Positions 17,901-25,804 of a stretch of DNA of 64,000 nucleotides are shown one piece after another. A program made the position numbers and the translations under genes. Each line of letters opens with the position of its first letter. The first letter of the stretch is position 1. Source of the stretch: Aliamphritea ceti (GTDB lineage: Bacteria; Pseudomonadota; Gammaproteobacteria; Pseudomonadales; Balneatricaceae); contig NZ_AP025282.1 in the NCBI RefSeq assembly GCF_024347215.1, forward strand, positions 2,418,001-2,482,000. Direction: 5' to 3'. The notes beneath the pieces are model-generated. The model saw only the letters and a program-made list of their open reading frames with translations, was not told where the DNA came from and searched no databases.

Positions 17901-18527
17901 TTCCCGCTGAATCCTAAAGCTGCATCAGAATCTACTTTAGAAGACTTCAGTCGTTTCTTTGCCCCGCAGGGTACGCTGGATGTCTTTTATCAGAGTTACC
18001 TGAAGGACTTTGTTGATACCAAAGGCCGTAAATGGGTTGAGCGGAAGGTTGATGGGCAATCCATTGGACTGTCCCGGAACACGCTGGCTCAGTTGCAGCG
18101 GGCGAGTAAAATCCAGGAATTGTTCTTCCGCAATGGGCAACTTTCTGTACCTTTTGTGATGCGGCCGTTAAGCCTGGATGCCAGCGTATCGAAATTTGAT
18201 ATGACCTTGGGCGAGCAGCATATTACTTATCGTCATGGTCCACGGCGACCGATGAATCTTAACTGGCCGACCCAGTCTACAGACAGTGTATCGCTGACGC
18301 TGGAAGGGCCGCAGGGTATGTTGTCGTCCCGTTCAGAGATCGGACCCTGGGCATGGTTCCGGGTACTGAACAGTGCCAGAGTTAACAAAACCAATAACCC
18401 GGCTATTCATCATGTGACATTCGATGAGCAAGGTTATAAAGCAATGTTTGAGCTGCGGGCGCTGAGTGCTGTGAATCCGTTTGGCGAAGATCTGTTATCC
18501 GGCTTCTATTGTCCGGAGTCGCTGTAA
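14964..18527 (+). CDS. tssM: TssM, IcmF-like inner-membrane core protein
   Basis: A protein of about 1187 residues, typical for IcmF/VasK. There are two N-terminal membrane helices (FLQVLGLICIALLIWFVG and LLAIIIVIALWGANIA), then a cytoplasmic NTPase-like domain with Walker A GPPGSGKTT near residue 134. A third helix near residue 450 (AALVVVGLAGSAWGWSYL) leads to a long periplasmic domain ending in the beta-rich TssJ-binding C-terminus. I prefer the GTG at 14964, giving MKKIVSFVTNKWF as in homologues and with ACAGG upstream. A TTG at 14946 in the same frame is the alternative. The stop overlaps the tagF start (TAATG). Confidence 0.94.
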   Translation: MKKIVSFVTNKWFLQVLGLICIALLIWFVGPLIAIADTHFLASDFARLLAIIIVIALWGANIARKQWQTKKKNQQLMDNLSSNQQVELREEQATAEEQGVIGERFDEALEVLNSHGKKNKYALYELPWYIIIGPPGSGKTTALVNSGLHFPLADKMGSETVQGIGGTRHCDWWFADEAVMIDTAGRFTTQDSYESVDKAAWQKFMELLKLNRPQQPINGAIIAMSMADLMQQSDEERRQCAKTIRRRIEELQENLGINFPIYFTFTKCDLIPGFSEFFGGYDKEARGQVWGETFGINADGQCDLTIEQYPEHFQQLSMRLQQQVLERLHHEHDPDKRGLILGFPSQFAGLGDIVSVFLNETFSSSRYSQPVLLRGVYYTSGTQVGSPIDRLLGNLVRSFGFGRTTMVGGSGKGKSFFIRDLLTRVIIGEAGVAGLDQGLLRKRQWIQRISATAALVVVGLAGSAWGWSYLNNEDRIEESSVQLAEVQSLQVAGPLGQADFRAVLPGLNSLNQMPAIYASAGVDHSFGLYQGDKVQQGSAAAYRKWLESQFLPVLVARIEELIIANDPRDTSALYELLRVYLMYGGVRDYDAELLKSWAMLDWQADNELTDDELQQLESHLDILLLEGFSPVVMNDKIITDARKNLSRDPLEKQVYQAVKRELQQNRQHDLVMDDVLGTYGFDIFRSKMGQDLRQFVIPGFFTKKGFYELFLPNSVEISKRYLENNWVMGERYQQANVDPAALQRKVLDLYYADYIKNWDGLLDDLAVKRPTDARDSVRQVSISAGIDSPVRYLLETVKEQTTLTQYLVEGQGEGSEELARSVASLNQKAAVQQQRVSKLLRNAKKAGLLDQLGGNLGERVERHYAPYHKLLERRGNSTLFDRLSDDLANLGLYMDSVANSSFSSTGALDAAQNRLARGGQDPIGKVNSYQHSLPPIMQGWVGDLGTQNWQMMLKGTLDELNQLWQTQVYQECKAFVAGRFPLNPKAASESTLEDFSRFFAPQGTLDVFYQSYLKDFVDTKGRKWVERKVDGQSIGLSRNTLAQLQRASKIQELFFRNGQLSVPFVMRPLSLDASVSKFDMTLGEQHITYRHGPRRPMNLNWPTQSTDSVSLTLEGPQGMLSSRSEIGPWAWFRVLNSARVNKTNNPAIHHVTFDEQGYKAMFELRALSAVNPFGEDLLSGFYCPESL

Positions 18528-19216
18528 TGCAGCAGGGAGCAGGGTTCTACGGCAAGATGCCGTGCCGGGGCGATTTTGTCAGTCGTAATTTGCCCCGGGG
18601 GCTGGTGGATGGTTTTGATCTCTGGTTTCAACAGGGCATGCACAATGCAAGGCTGGAGTTGAATGAGCAGTGGCAGGCGCGCTATGGCATTGCGCCTATC
18701 TGGCGTTTCTTTATAGCCCCTGGTGTGTTTGACCAGCATGGCTGGATCGGCGTGTTTATTCCCAGTGTCGATAAAGTAGGTCGTCAGTTTCCCTGTCTGA
18801 TCTCTGTACCGGTACATCAACGTATTGCCACGTATGAGCAGATACTCGCGCAGGACAGTGTTTATCTGCGCATTGAGGATTTGCTGCTGGACTCCCTGGA
18901 AATAGATTTTAATTTTGATCACTTTTGTGAACAGGTTGATGCACTGGCAATGCGGCCTGTATCGCCACCGGCGGAGTTACTGGCTGTAAAAGATGAGATT
19001 CCGGTAATGCAGAATATTTATGCCATGCGTTATCAGTATCAGCATCTCGATTTGATGACTTCAATCGAGTACCCGGTGTTATGGATGAGTGAAGGTACAG
19101 AAGGCGTAGAGCCGCAATTGCTGCTATCAGGTGGGCTGCCCGATCCTGTTGGTTTTGCACGGTTTATTGTCGGAGAGAGTGTTGCAGGGGAGAGTAGTAA
19201 TGCCGGAACAGCTTAG
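18527..19216 (+). CDS. tagF: TagF, T6SS post-translational regulator
   Basis: A 229-residue protein with the SciT/TagF opening AGFYGKMPCRGDFVSRNLP. In Pseudomonas aeruginosa TagF represses T6SS assembly and acts through the FHA protein, in parallel to the PpkA/PppA pathway. The ATG at 18527 shares a base with the tssM stop; upstream codons in the same frame lie within tssM and lack support. The gene overlaps the start of pppA by 17 bases. Confidence 0.92.
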   Translation: MQQGAGFYGKMPCRGDFVSRNLPRGLVDGFDLWFQQGMHNARLELNEQWQARYGIAPIWRFFIAPGVFDQHGWIGVFIPSVDKVGRQFPCLISVPVHQRIATYEQILAQDSVYLRIEDLLLDSLEIDFNFDHFCEQVDALAMRPVSPPAELLAVKDEIPVMQNIYAMRYQYQHLDLMTSIEYPVLWMSEGTEGVEPQLLLSGGLPDPVGFARFIVGESVAGESSNAGTA

Positions 19217-19943
19217 TTGGCGCTCCGTCGGGTTAACTGAAACAGGGCTTGTACGAAAAATTAATGAAGATGCGTTATATGTCTCTGATCCTAAGGCCCA
19301 TTGGGCTGTTGCCGATGGCATGGGAGGGCATCATGCAGGGGATCTGGCCAGTCAGCTTGTGGTTGAAAGGCTGGATAGGCTGCCACTGGATGCATCGTTA
19401 TCACGGCGGGTTGACCATTTAGAAGACGCGCTGATTCAGGCCAACCAGGAACTGGTTCACATGGCCGGAGGCGGCGGTAAGGTGATTGGCACGACAGTCG
19501 CCGGGTTAATGTTCGATCAAGGCCGGTATCTGGTTTACTGGTGTGGCGATAGCCGTGTGTATTTATTTCGCAATGGCTGCCTGAATCAGGAAACTGTTGA
19601 TCACACTCTGGTTCAGGAGTTATTGGAGCAGGGCCGGATCAATCCGACGGATGTTGAGAACCACCCAGAACGAAACGTAATTACCCGTGCAGTAGGTGCT
19701 GCACCGTCTCTGTATGTTGATATGGATCTGCGACCTCTCCAGGCGGGAGACCTGTTTCTGATTTGCAGTGATGGGTTGGATAAGGAGATCAGTGAGCTGG
19801 AGCTGACTCAGATTCTTGGCATTGAAGGGCAAAGTCTTGATCAGATAGCCGGACGTCTGATGTCTACCTGCCTGAACCGTACTGCAAAAGATAACATCAC
19901 GCTGGTTGTTATCAGTGTCGAAGAAACCGTTGGTATTGAGTGA
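19200..19943 (+). CDS. pppA: PppA, PP2C-family Ser/Thr phosphatase
   Basis: A PP2C metallophosphatase of 247 residues with the family motifs in order: VRKINEDALY, WAVADGMGGHHAGDLAS (metal-binding Asp and the DGMGG box), WCGDSRVYLFR, LICSDGLDKEI and KDNITLVVI. In T6SS, PppA dephosphorylates the PpkA target and switches the apparatus off. The ATG at 19200 has AGGGGAGAG just upstream and begins inside tagF; the longer frame from 19131 lacks a ribosome site. It is followed 17 bases later by the matching kinase gene. Confidence 0.94.
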   Translation: MPEQLSWRSVGLTETGLVRKINEDALYVSDPKAHWAVADGMGGHHAGDLASQLVVERLDRLPLDASLSRRVDHLEDALIQANQELVHMAGGGGKVIGTTVAGLMFDQGRYLVYWCGDSRVYLFRNGCLNQETVDHTLVQELLEQGRINPTDVENHPERNVITRAVGAAPSLYVDMDLRPLQAGDLFLICSDGLDKEISELELTQILGIEGQSLDQIAGRLMSTCLNRTAKDNITLVVISVEETVGIE

Positions 19944-19960
19944 GGCTTTACGGGTAAATA

Positions 19961-22900
19961 ATGGAATTATTTAAAGCTGAACTGCAGCGTTTTATTCGCG
20001 GAGAGAGCGATCAGGCGTCACTTGTTGCCGCTATTGAGAGTGCACTGAATGAGAATCCGGAATATGCAGCGCGTATTAACAGTGGTTTACAACGGCTGGC
20101 GGATGCGGGGCACCTTGCTCCCGACGTGGTAGCTGAATTAGTTCAATATACTGAAAGTTTCTCGCAGCGCGATAGCGAGGACAGTACCCGTTTTATTGCG
20201 GAAGATCAGACGCAGATTGCATCGCGACCCATTCCAGATGATCAGACACAGATAGCATCAAGCCCTACCACCGAAGATCAGACACAGATAGCATCGGGTC
20301 CCATTCCTGATGACCAGACTGTTATGGCGGCCGGTCAGGAAGATAAAACACAGTTTGCGCAAGCCGCGCCCCGTTCCGGGTCTGCGCAGGACCGTTCGGG
20401 GTTTACTACGCCTACTTCACGGACTTCAGGTACCAGCAATACGAGTACAACATCCAAATGGGCAAAGCCATTTGATGAAGAGGGCCAGGTTGATCATACG
20501 CTGACGGTTGGTTCGGTTATAAAAGAACGTTTTCGTCTGGTCGAGTTTATTGGCTGTGGCGGTATGGGAGACGTTTTTAAAGCAGAAGACCAGCGCCGGA
20601 TTGATGCGCAGGACGTCGAAAGCTATATCGCGATTAAAGTACTGAACAGCAATTTCCGGGATCATCCCGAATCGCTGCGATCGTTGCAGCGTGAGGCAAG
20701 AAAAACCCAGAACCTTGCTCACCCAAACATTGTTAACGTGTTTGATTTTGACCGTGACCAGCATCATGTCTATATGACCATGGAGCTTATGCTTGGTGAG
20801 CCGCTTAACAAAGTCATTAAGGGCAAACCCCGCGGTCTGGCTGTTGAAACTGTTTATCGTTATGTCGCTGAAATGGGAGCGGCCCTGAGCTATGCCCATC
20901 GTAGCGATATTATTCACTCGGATTTTAAGCCCAGTAATATATTCCTTGATCAGAACACCATCAAAGTATTCGATTTTGGTATTGCCCGTGCGGCAAAAGA
21001 GGGGCAGGCAGATAACTTTGACGCTGGCGAACTGGGCGCTTTAACGCCGACATATGCATCGCCTGAAATGCTTGATGGACAGCTACAGGCTGATCCAAAA
21101 GACGATATTTATGCGCTGGCCTGTATTACCTATGAGTTGCTGTCGGGTAAGCACCCGTTTCTGGAAAAGGGTAAAAAAGTACCGGCAGATCAGGCTCGGG
21201 ATAAAGGCTTAACGCCTGCTCCGTTAAAAGTGCTAAAGCGTAGTCAGTGGAAAGCACTCAGCCAGGGTTTGAGTTTTGACCCGGCAAGGCGGACACATTC
21301 GGTTGATGATTTTCTGCAGGGCTTTCTGCCTTCTGCTCAGCCGACAGGGCTGATGAGCAAGTGGTATATCTGGCCTGTTGCTGCCACTGTGTTATCGGCC
21401 ATTGCTTACTTTCCTGCCCGGGACTTCTGGGAAGCGAAGCTGCTAAGTGATATGGCTGATGGCCTTAAAAATGGTGACGATGCCGATATTCTTGCGTTGC
21501 TCGATGAAATTGAAAACATGCAGGAAGATGAACGGCTGACTTACTTCAATGACGCGAGGGTTAAAAGCTCACTGACGAAGTATTTTATTGGCCGTATGAA
21601 TGATCAGATGAGTGATGATCAATATGCAGAAGCGGAGCATGTTGCCGCCAGAGCATTGCAAATCTATGAAGATTCCCGTCGTTTATCTGATCAGCGTGAG
21701 TTGGTGAGTAAGCGCAAAGCCGGTCGCCTGAATGAGCTGAATATTGAGCTTAACCAGTATTTGAGTGCCAGCCTGAACGCGTTTATTGCCAAAGTTGAGG
21801 CTTTGCCAGCGCTTTTCGATTCCATTCGTAAAGTGGATTACAAAAACCCAATGCTTAAAGACCCGCGGGTGCCAGAGCGTATGGTGGAAGCCATTGACTG
21901 GCTGGCTGGGAAGAATGCCTTCAGTGAGGCCGAGCGTGTAAGCACACTTGCGAAAGGAATGTTCGCTGGAAATGATGAGATAACTGTTGCTTATGAGCAG
22001 ATGAAGCAACAGCAGTACCGCTTTGAACAAACCAGTCAGATCGAAGGGTATGAAGCGTCATTGGCAGCCGCAACGGACATCCGGGCGTTGCCTGATCTGG
22101 ATACCTACAAAGATGTGGTGACAGAGCTGAACAGGATTGCACCGCAAAGTGCAGTCCTGAGCACCTTTAAGCAAACGGCATCGCCATTGGCGGAACAGGC
22201 GATCAGCGATTTGATCGCTCAGAATAACTGGTCTGATGCTCAGGCGCAGTTTGAGCAATATAGAGGTTATCTGACAGGTTCTGTACTGGATCAGCTTTTT
22301 GTTCAGATTGAACAGGGCAGGGCTGATCAGTCGAATACGCAGACACGTCAGAAAAATGCGATTTATGCAGCGATTGAACAGGGTGATCTGACACAGGCTG
22401 CAGCATTAATCGAGCGTTTTGATGCACCGGAAAATACCCAGCTAATAGTTGCTGAACGTCTTGGCCGGGCCTTCCTGAAACAGGCACGTATAGCCAGAGC
22501 TGATAAGCAGTGGGATCAGGCTGTCGGTTTAATTGAAAGTGCCCGCACAGCGTACAATGACACTGAATTTAGCAGCTTGCTGAATGATGAACTGCAGATT
22601 ATTGAGGTCAGCCGTGCAGCCACTGACTCAGCACAATTAGAGCAGATTCAGGCAGAGCGGGCAGCAGAGCTGAACCAGCATCAACAGACGCTGAATACAA
22701 TGCTGCAACAACCAGTCGGCTCAGTTGCATTAGAAGACATTCAGGGGTTGCTGGATAAGGTCGAGCAGTTACAGCCAGACCACGCTTTGCTACAGGATAT
22801 ACCGCAGCGGCTTGCCTCCGGTTACCTTAATCAGGCAGAGCATTTAACGCAGCAAAGTGATCATAAGGTTGCATTAGAACTGTTGAATCAGTTCAACACG

Positions 22901-24595
22901 GCTTTTCCAGGTAATGCATCGGTGGATCAGCGTATGGCTGAGCTGGATAGTTACCTGAAGACGCAGGCTGAAGCGCAGCGTTACAACGATACCGAGCAGC
23001 AGATAACACAGCTTCTTACACAGGTTAGTCAGAATCCGAACTGGCAGGCAGAGCTGAATCAGCTAACTGATCAGCTGCAAGGGCAAGGTGCAACAGAAGC
23101 GCAGCTTAATGCGCTGAATACAACTATCGCGTTGCAGCTTTCCCAGCAGGCAATGCAGTATTCAGATGACAAACGTTTTGATCCTGCGCTAGAGATGCTG
23201 GGTAAAGCTGCTGAATATGATCCTGCACTGGGAACCCTTGCAGGGCTGGAGCAGCAAATCAGAACCAGTCAGGCTGACTGGGAAGCAGAACGGCAACTCA
23301 GGAAGCAGCAGGCCGAGATACAGGGCCTGAAACAGACCTTACAAACTCAGCTGCAGGCTAATGATTTGCCGCGCGCTGAACAGAGTCTGGAGAAACTGAA
23401 AGGCTTACTTGGGCCTGACAGTCCTTATATTCAGAGTGAAGCGCATCCGGCATTTGTAGATACGTATTTACGTCTTGCTGATCAGCTGGCGCGTCAGACA
23501 CGGCTTACAAAAGCAGCTGAATTACTTGAGTCGGCTAGAAAGTACTCGGTAGATACAACGGTTATTGATGAGAAAATTGCGGGTTACAAGCGTGATGCAA
23601 AGCTGTGGCGTATTGGCCAGGCGACGCGCAGTATTTCCCTGGATTCGTTCACATCAGCCCACCAGTTGCTCACAGAAATTGAAGCGGAATTAGCTCCTGA
23701 AAGAGCGGAGAAATTGCATAAGGGGCTGACAGATGCGGTTATAGCGCGGTATCAGCAGCTTAAAGGCAGTCGCCCTGAGGCAGCGCTGAAGTTACTGCAA
23801 AAAGCGCGGGGGCTTTATCCTGATCATGCGGGTATTCAGGGGATTGAATTACCGGCTGTCGCGCCGAAACCGGCGGCACCCAAAGCTGAGCCTGCACCCG
23901 CACCGGCAGTGGTTGAGCCGGAAACAAAACCTGAACCTGTTGTTGCAAAACCTGCCGTTACAGCGCCTGCAGTAACTGCTACAGGCAAGGCTTGTACCTC
24001 AGGGTTAGCGGGCCTGGGCAGAAATGTGAAAGCTGTTTGTTACGACATGGTGTCAGCACAAACTAAAGGGCCGTATATGGTAGTGGTGCCCGGAGGTGCC
24101 GGCGGACCTTTTGCAATATCAAAATTTGAAATCAGCAATGAAGATTACAACGCCTATTGCCAGCAGACGGGCTGTAATACCCGTGCTGGCAATGGCCGCA
24201 GTCCGGCAACCGGAATCAGTTACAGCCAGGCCGCAGGCTATGCTCAGTGGCTGACGAAGGTGACTGGAAAACAGTATCGCTTACCTGAATATACACAGTG
24301 GAAATACGCTGCTCTGTCGGGCAATAAACGTCAGCCGAATAATTTTAACTGTCGGTTGATGCAGGGAGAAACCATTCTGAAAGGCCATGCGCCGGTGTCG
24401 GTACGTAACGGTAAAGCCAATAACTGGGGAATAGTAAATTACCTGGGTAATGTTCAGGAATGGGTAACAGATAACGGTGCTGCTAAAGCAGCGGGTGGCC
24501 ATTATGCCGACAAAATGTCGAGCTGTTCGGTCGACCTTATTCGGACTGCATCAACCGATGCGAAAACAGGTTTCAGGCTGGTTCGGTCGCTATAA
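19961..24595 (+). CDS. ppkA: PpkA-type Ser/Thr kinase fused to periplasmic sulfatase-modifying-factor-like domain
   Basis: A 1544-residue transmembrane kinase. Residues 76-133 hold a run of Thr motifs (DQTQIA type). The kinase domain spans about 190-450: glycine loop GCGGMGDVF near 197, IAIKV lysine, HSDFKPSN catalytic loop (HSD in place of HRD) and DFG. One membrane helix (WYIWPVAATVLSAIAYF) lies near 467. About 870 Cys-free, helical, TPR/coiled-coil-like residues follow, then a Pro/Ala/Glu linker. The C-terminal FGE/SUMF domain (about 1366-1544) contains FAISKFEISNEDYNAYC, YRLPEYTQWKYA and LGNVQEWV. All six Cys outside the cytoplasmic part lie at or after the linker, fitting oxidised periplasmic folding. 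In Pseudomonas, PpkA is activated by a separate FGE-like periplasmic protein, TagR; here both seem to be one chain. The target is probably TagH. pppA lies directly upstream. Confidence 0.92.
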   Translation: MELFKAELQRFIRGESDQASLVAAIESALNENPEYAARINSGLQRLADAGHLAPDVVAELVQYTESFSQRDSEDSTRFIAEDQTQIASRPIPDDQTQIASSPTTEDQTQIASGPIPDDQTVMAAGQEDKTQFAQAAPRSGSAQDRSGFTTPTSRTSGTSNTSTTSKWAKPFDEEGQVDHTLTVGSVIKERFRLVEFIGCGGMGDVFKAEDQRRIDAQDVESYIAIKVLNSNFRDHPESLRSLQREARKTQNLAHPNIVNVFDFDRDQHHVYMTMELMLGEPLNKVIKGKPRGLAVETVYRYVAEMGAALSYAHRSDIIHSDFKPSNIFLDQNTIKVFDFGIARAAKEGQADNFDAGELGALTPTYASPEMLDGQLQADPKDDIYALACITYELLSGKHPFLEKGKKVPADQARDKGLTPAPLKVLKRSQWKALSQGLSFDPARRTHSVDDFLQGFLPSAQPTGLMSKWYIWPVAATVLSAIAYFPARDFWEAKLLSDMADGLKNGDDADILALLDEIENMQEDERLTYFNDARVKSSLTKYFIGRMNDQMSDDQYAEAEHVAARALQIYEDSRRLSDQRELVSKRKAGRLNELNIELNQYLSASLNAFIAKVEALPALFDSIRKVDYKNPMLKDPRVPERMVEAIDWLAGKNAFSEAERVSTLAKGMFAGNDEITVAYEQMKQQQYRFEQTSQIEGYEASLAAATDIRALPDLDTYKDVVTELNRIAPQSAVLSTFKQTASPLAEQAISDLIAQNNWSDAQAQFEQYRGYLTGSVLDQLFVQIEQGRADQSNTQTRQKNAIYAAIEQGDLTQAAALIERFDAPENTQLIVAERLGRAFLKQARIARADKQWDQAVGLIESARTAYNDTEFSSLLNDELQIIEVSRAATDSAQLEQIQAERAAELNQHQQTLNTMLQQPVGSVALEDIQGLLDKVEQLQPDHALLQDIPQRLASGYLNQAEHLTQQSDHKVALELLNQFNTAFPGNASVDQRMAELDSYLKTQAEAQRYNDTEQQITQLLTQVSQNPNWQAELNQLTDQLQGQGATEAQLNALNTTIALQLSQQAMQYSDDKRFDPALEMLGKAAEYDPALGTLAGLEQQIRTSQADWEAERQLRKQQAEIQGLKQTLQTQLQANDLPRAEQSLEKLKGLLGPDSPYIQSEAHPAFVDTYLRLADQLARQTRLTKAAELLESARKYSVDTTVIDEKIAGYKRDAKLWRIGQATRSISLDSFTSAHQLLTEIEAELAPERAEKLHKGLTDAVIARYQQLKGSRPEAALKLLQKARGLYPDHAGIQGIELPAVAPKPAAPKAEPAPAPAVVEPETKPEPVVAKPAVTAPAVTATGKACTSGLAGLGRNVKAVCYDMVSAQTKGPYMVVVPGGAGGPFAISKFEISNEDYNAYCQQTGCNTRAGNGRSPATGISYSQAAGYAQWLTKVTGKQYRLPEYTQWKYAALSGNKRQPNNFNCRLMQGETILKGHAPVSVRNGKANNWGIVNYLGNVQEWVTDNGAAKAAGGHYADKMSSCSVDLIRTASTDAKTGFRLVRSL
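20204..20359 (+). repeat. Thr-motif repeat in PpkA N-terminal tail
   Basis: Tandem short coding repeats encoding D-Q-T-Q-I-A at a 12-residue period. The threonines fall at residues 84, 96, 108, 120 (DQTVMA) and 130 (DKTQFA). They lie in a disordered, acidic tail before the kinase domain and look like phospho-acceptor/FHA-docking sites. The repeat unit is also visible at the DNA level as GATCAGAC-centred 36-base periods. Confidence 0.7.
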
Positions 24596-24604
24596 AGGTG
24601 AATT

Positions 24605-25324
24605 ATGGGAATCACACTACTCACGCTTAGCAGGCAGCATGCTGCAGGAAAGATCACCACGGCAGACTATCGGGCTCAGCGCCGTACCCTGATTGATGAA
24701 CAGGTTTTTCAACTAGAAGAACGTACTATGCCGGGGTTGGTAAAAGAGTGCGAATCCGTGCGCGGAGCTGTTCTTGGGGATGTTACTCAGCCTCCGCCAG
24801 CAGCCTATGGTACAAGGTCAGGTAATCAATATAGCCCGCCGGTATCTGCTATGCCGAATAGCGGGGTGCAGGTAGCTGCTGCTATGGCTTCTGGTTCAGA
24901 TACAGCCTCTGGCAGTGCTATGAAGCGGTTAGAGGGATTAGCGCATCCTGAACCGGCGGTCAGTAAATCATCTGGTCTGGCGAAGAAGGGGCTGATTACA
25001 GGTCTGATCGTCGGGTTGCTTGTTTTAGCTGGGATCGCATATATATTAATGGGGAATACAGAACAGCCGTCAGAACCAGTCGATGATCCACTTAAGCAGG
25101 CAACAGTGTTACTGCTTGAAAACCCTGATTGGCAGGTTGCAGATTTGCAGGCTTATCGCCAGCAGCTCAGTGGCCAAACTCAGGGATTAACACATGAGCA
25201 GGCTTTGTTGTTAGCCTCTGTGGAAACATACTTATCGGTGCCGCTGAGCAATGATCATTCGGTGCTGGATCAGGCGGTGCAGCGGCTCAAGCAAGATTTA
25301 GATGCCTTGGGTCAACAGCAGTAA
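24605..25324 (+). CDS. Single-pass membrane protein of unknown function, T6SS operon
   Basis: A 239-residue protein between ppkA and the PAAR gene, nine bases after ppkA with AAGGTG before its ATG. It has a helical N-terminus (LTLSRQHAAGKITTADYRAQ resembles a short SHOCT-like oligomerisation helix), a flexible Pro/Ser/Gly middle and one membrane helix (GLITGLIVGLLVLAGIAYIL, about residues 130-150). A short C-terminal helical domain would then lie in the periplasm. I do not recognise a named T6SS component. Its position suggests a partner of the PpkA signalling branch. Confidence 0.65.
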   Translation: MGITLLTLSRQHAAGKITTADYRAQRRTLIDEQVFQLEERTMPGLVKECESVRGAVLGDVTQPPPAAYGTRSGNQYSPPVSAMPNSGVQVAAAMASGSDTASGSAMKRLEGLAHPEPAVSKSSGLAKKGLITGLIVGLLVLAGIAYILMGNTEQPSEPVDDPLKQATVLLLENPDWQVADLQAYRQQLSGQTQGLTHEQALLLASVETYLSVPLSNDHSVLDQAVQRLKQDLDALGQQQ

Positions 25325-25355
25325 ACTGGTAATTCGTAAAGCAAAGGAAAGCAAA

Positions 25356-25643
25356 ATGGCAAAAGCAGCACGTTTAGGGGATATAGGTTCTGGCCATGGC
25401 TGTTTCCCACCCACGCCGATTACATCCGGCAGTGGCAATGTTGTTACCAATGGTCTGCCTGCGGCGCGGTTGGGTGATCCATTAGCCGCCCACGGATGCG
25501 GAAATTGTCCGCCTCACGGGCGATCTATCTCTGGCGGTTCCGGAACGGTAACTATTAACGGCAAGCCAGCAGCAAGATCCGGAGACGGTATAGGCTGTGG
25601 TGGCTCGGTTGCAGCTGGTTCTGGCGATGTTTTGATTGGCTGA
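25356..25643 (+). CDS. PAAR-domain spike-tip protein
   Basis: A 95-residue single-domain PAAR protein. It shows the three repeats ARLGDIGSGHGC, ARLGDPLAAHGC and AARSGDGIGCGG, with the His/Cys residues that bind the tip metal ion. PAAR proteins cap the VgrG trimer and sharpen the spike. The ATG at 25356 with AAAGGAAA upstream is chosen; the longer frame from 25302 begins inside the preceding gene without a ribosome site. Neither VgrG nor the LysM effectors show a PAAR motif, so this free PAAR may serve all spikes. Confidence 0.93.
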   Translation: MAKAARLGDIGSGHGCFPPTPITSGSGNVVTNGLPAARLGDPLAAHGCGNCPPHGRSISGGSGTVTINGKPAARSGDGIGCGGSVAAGSGDVLIG

Positions 25644-25691
25644 TGCTGATGATGCGCTTATTTGCGTAGCATCGCAGCTAGAGACGGGAGA

Positions 25692-25763
25692 GAAGCCGGC
25701 TAGGTTAGGGTGCTTTAGTTCCAGCGGATAGTCTTCAAAATCCATTTATAACTTCGTCTCAAT
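25692..25763 (-). pseudogene. Remnant of toxin 3' end (second copy)
   Basis: The minus strand encodes IETKL-stop-MDFEDYPLELKHPNLAGF, matching the C-terminal part (ETKQQMDFEDYQLELKHHNPAGF) of the LysM/VasX-like toxin encoded at 27923-31222. After the Phe the similarity ends. An in-frame TAA before the Met and the abrupt loss of homology show a decayed fragment. It lies downstream of the second immunity gene copy, after the same 21-base palindrome found downstream of the first. Confidence 0.7.
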
Positions 25764-25776
25764 AAGATGTTGAGAG

Positions 25777-25797
25777 GGCTGTTAATCCTTAACAGCC
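25777..25797. repeat. 21-base palindrome, copy 2
   Basis: A perfect 9-base inverted repeat (GGCTGTTAA / TTAACAGCC) around a 3-base centre, 7 bases past the stop of the minus-strand gene 25805-26764. An identical copy is at 26944-26964. It is hairpin-forming but has no T-tract. It may be a terminator or processing site carried with each duplicated module. Confidence 0.7.
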
Positions 25798-25804
25798 TTA
25801 ATAC

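Noticed and set aside
25644..25680. Possible terminator hairpin after the PAAR gene
   Set aside because: Only a short interrupted stem (GATGC/GCATC) with no T-tract, so the support is too weak.
25482..25745. 87-codon minus-strand ORF opposite the PAAR gene
   Set aside because: Only its first 18 codons match the toxin tail. The rest is antisense to the PAAR gene. It is recorded as a toxin-tail remnant instead of a gene.
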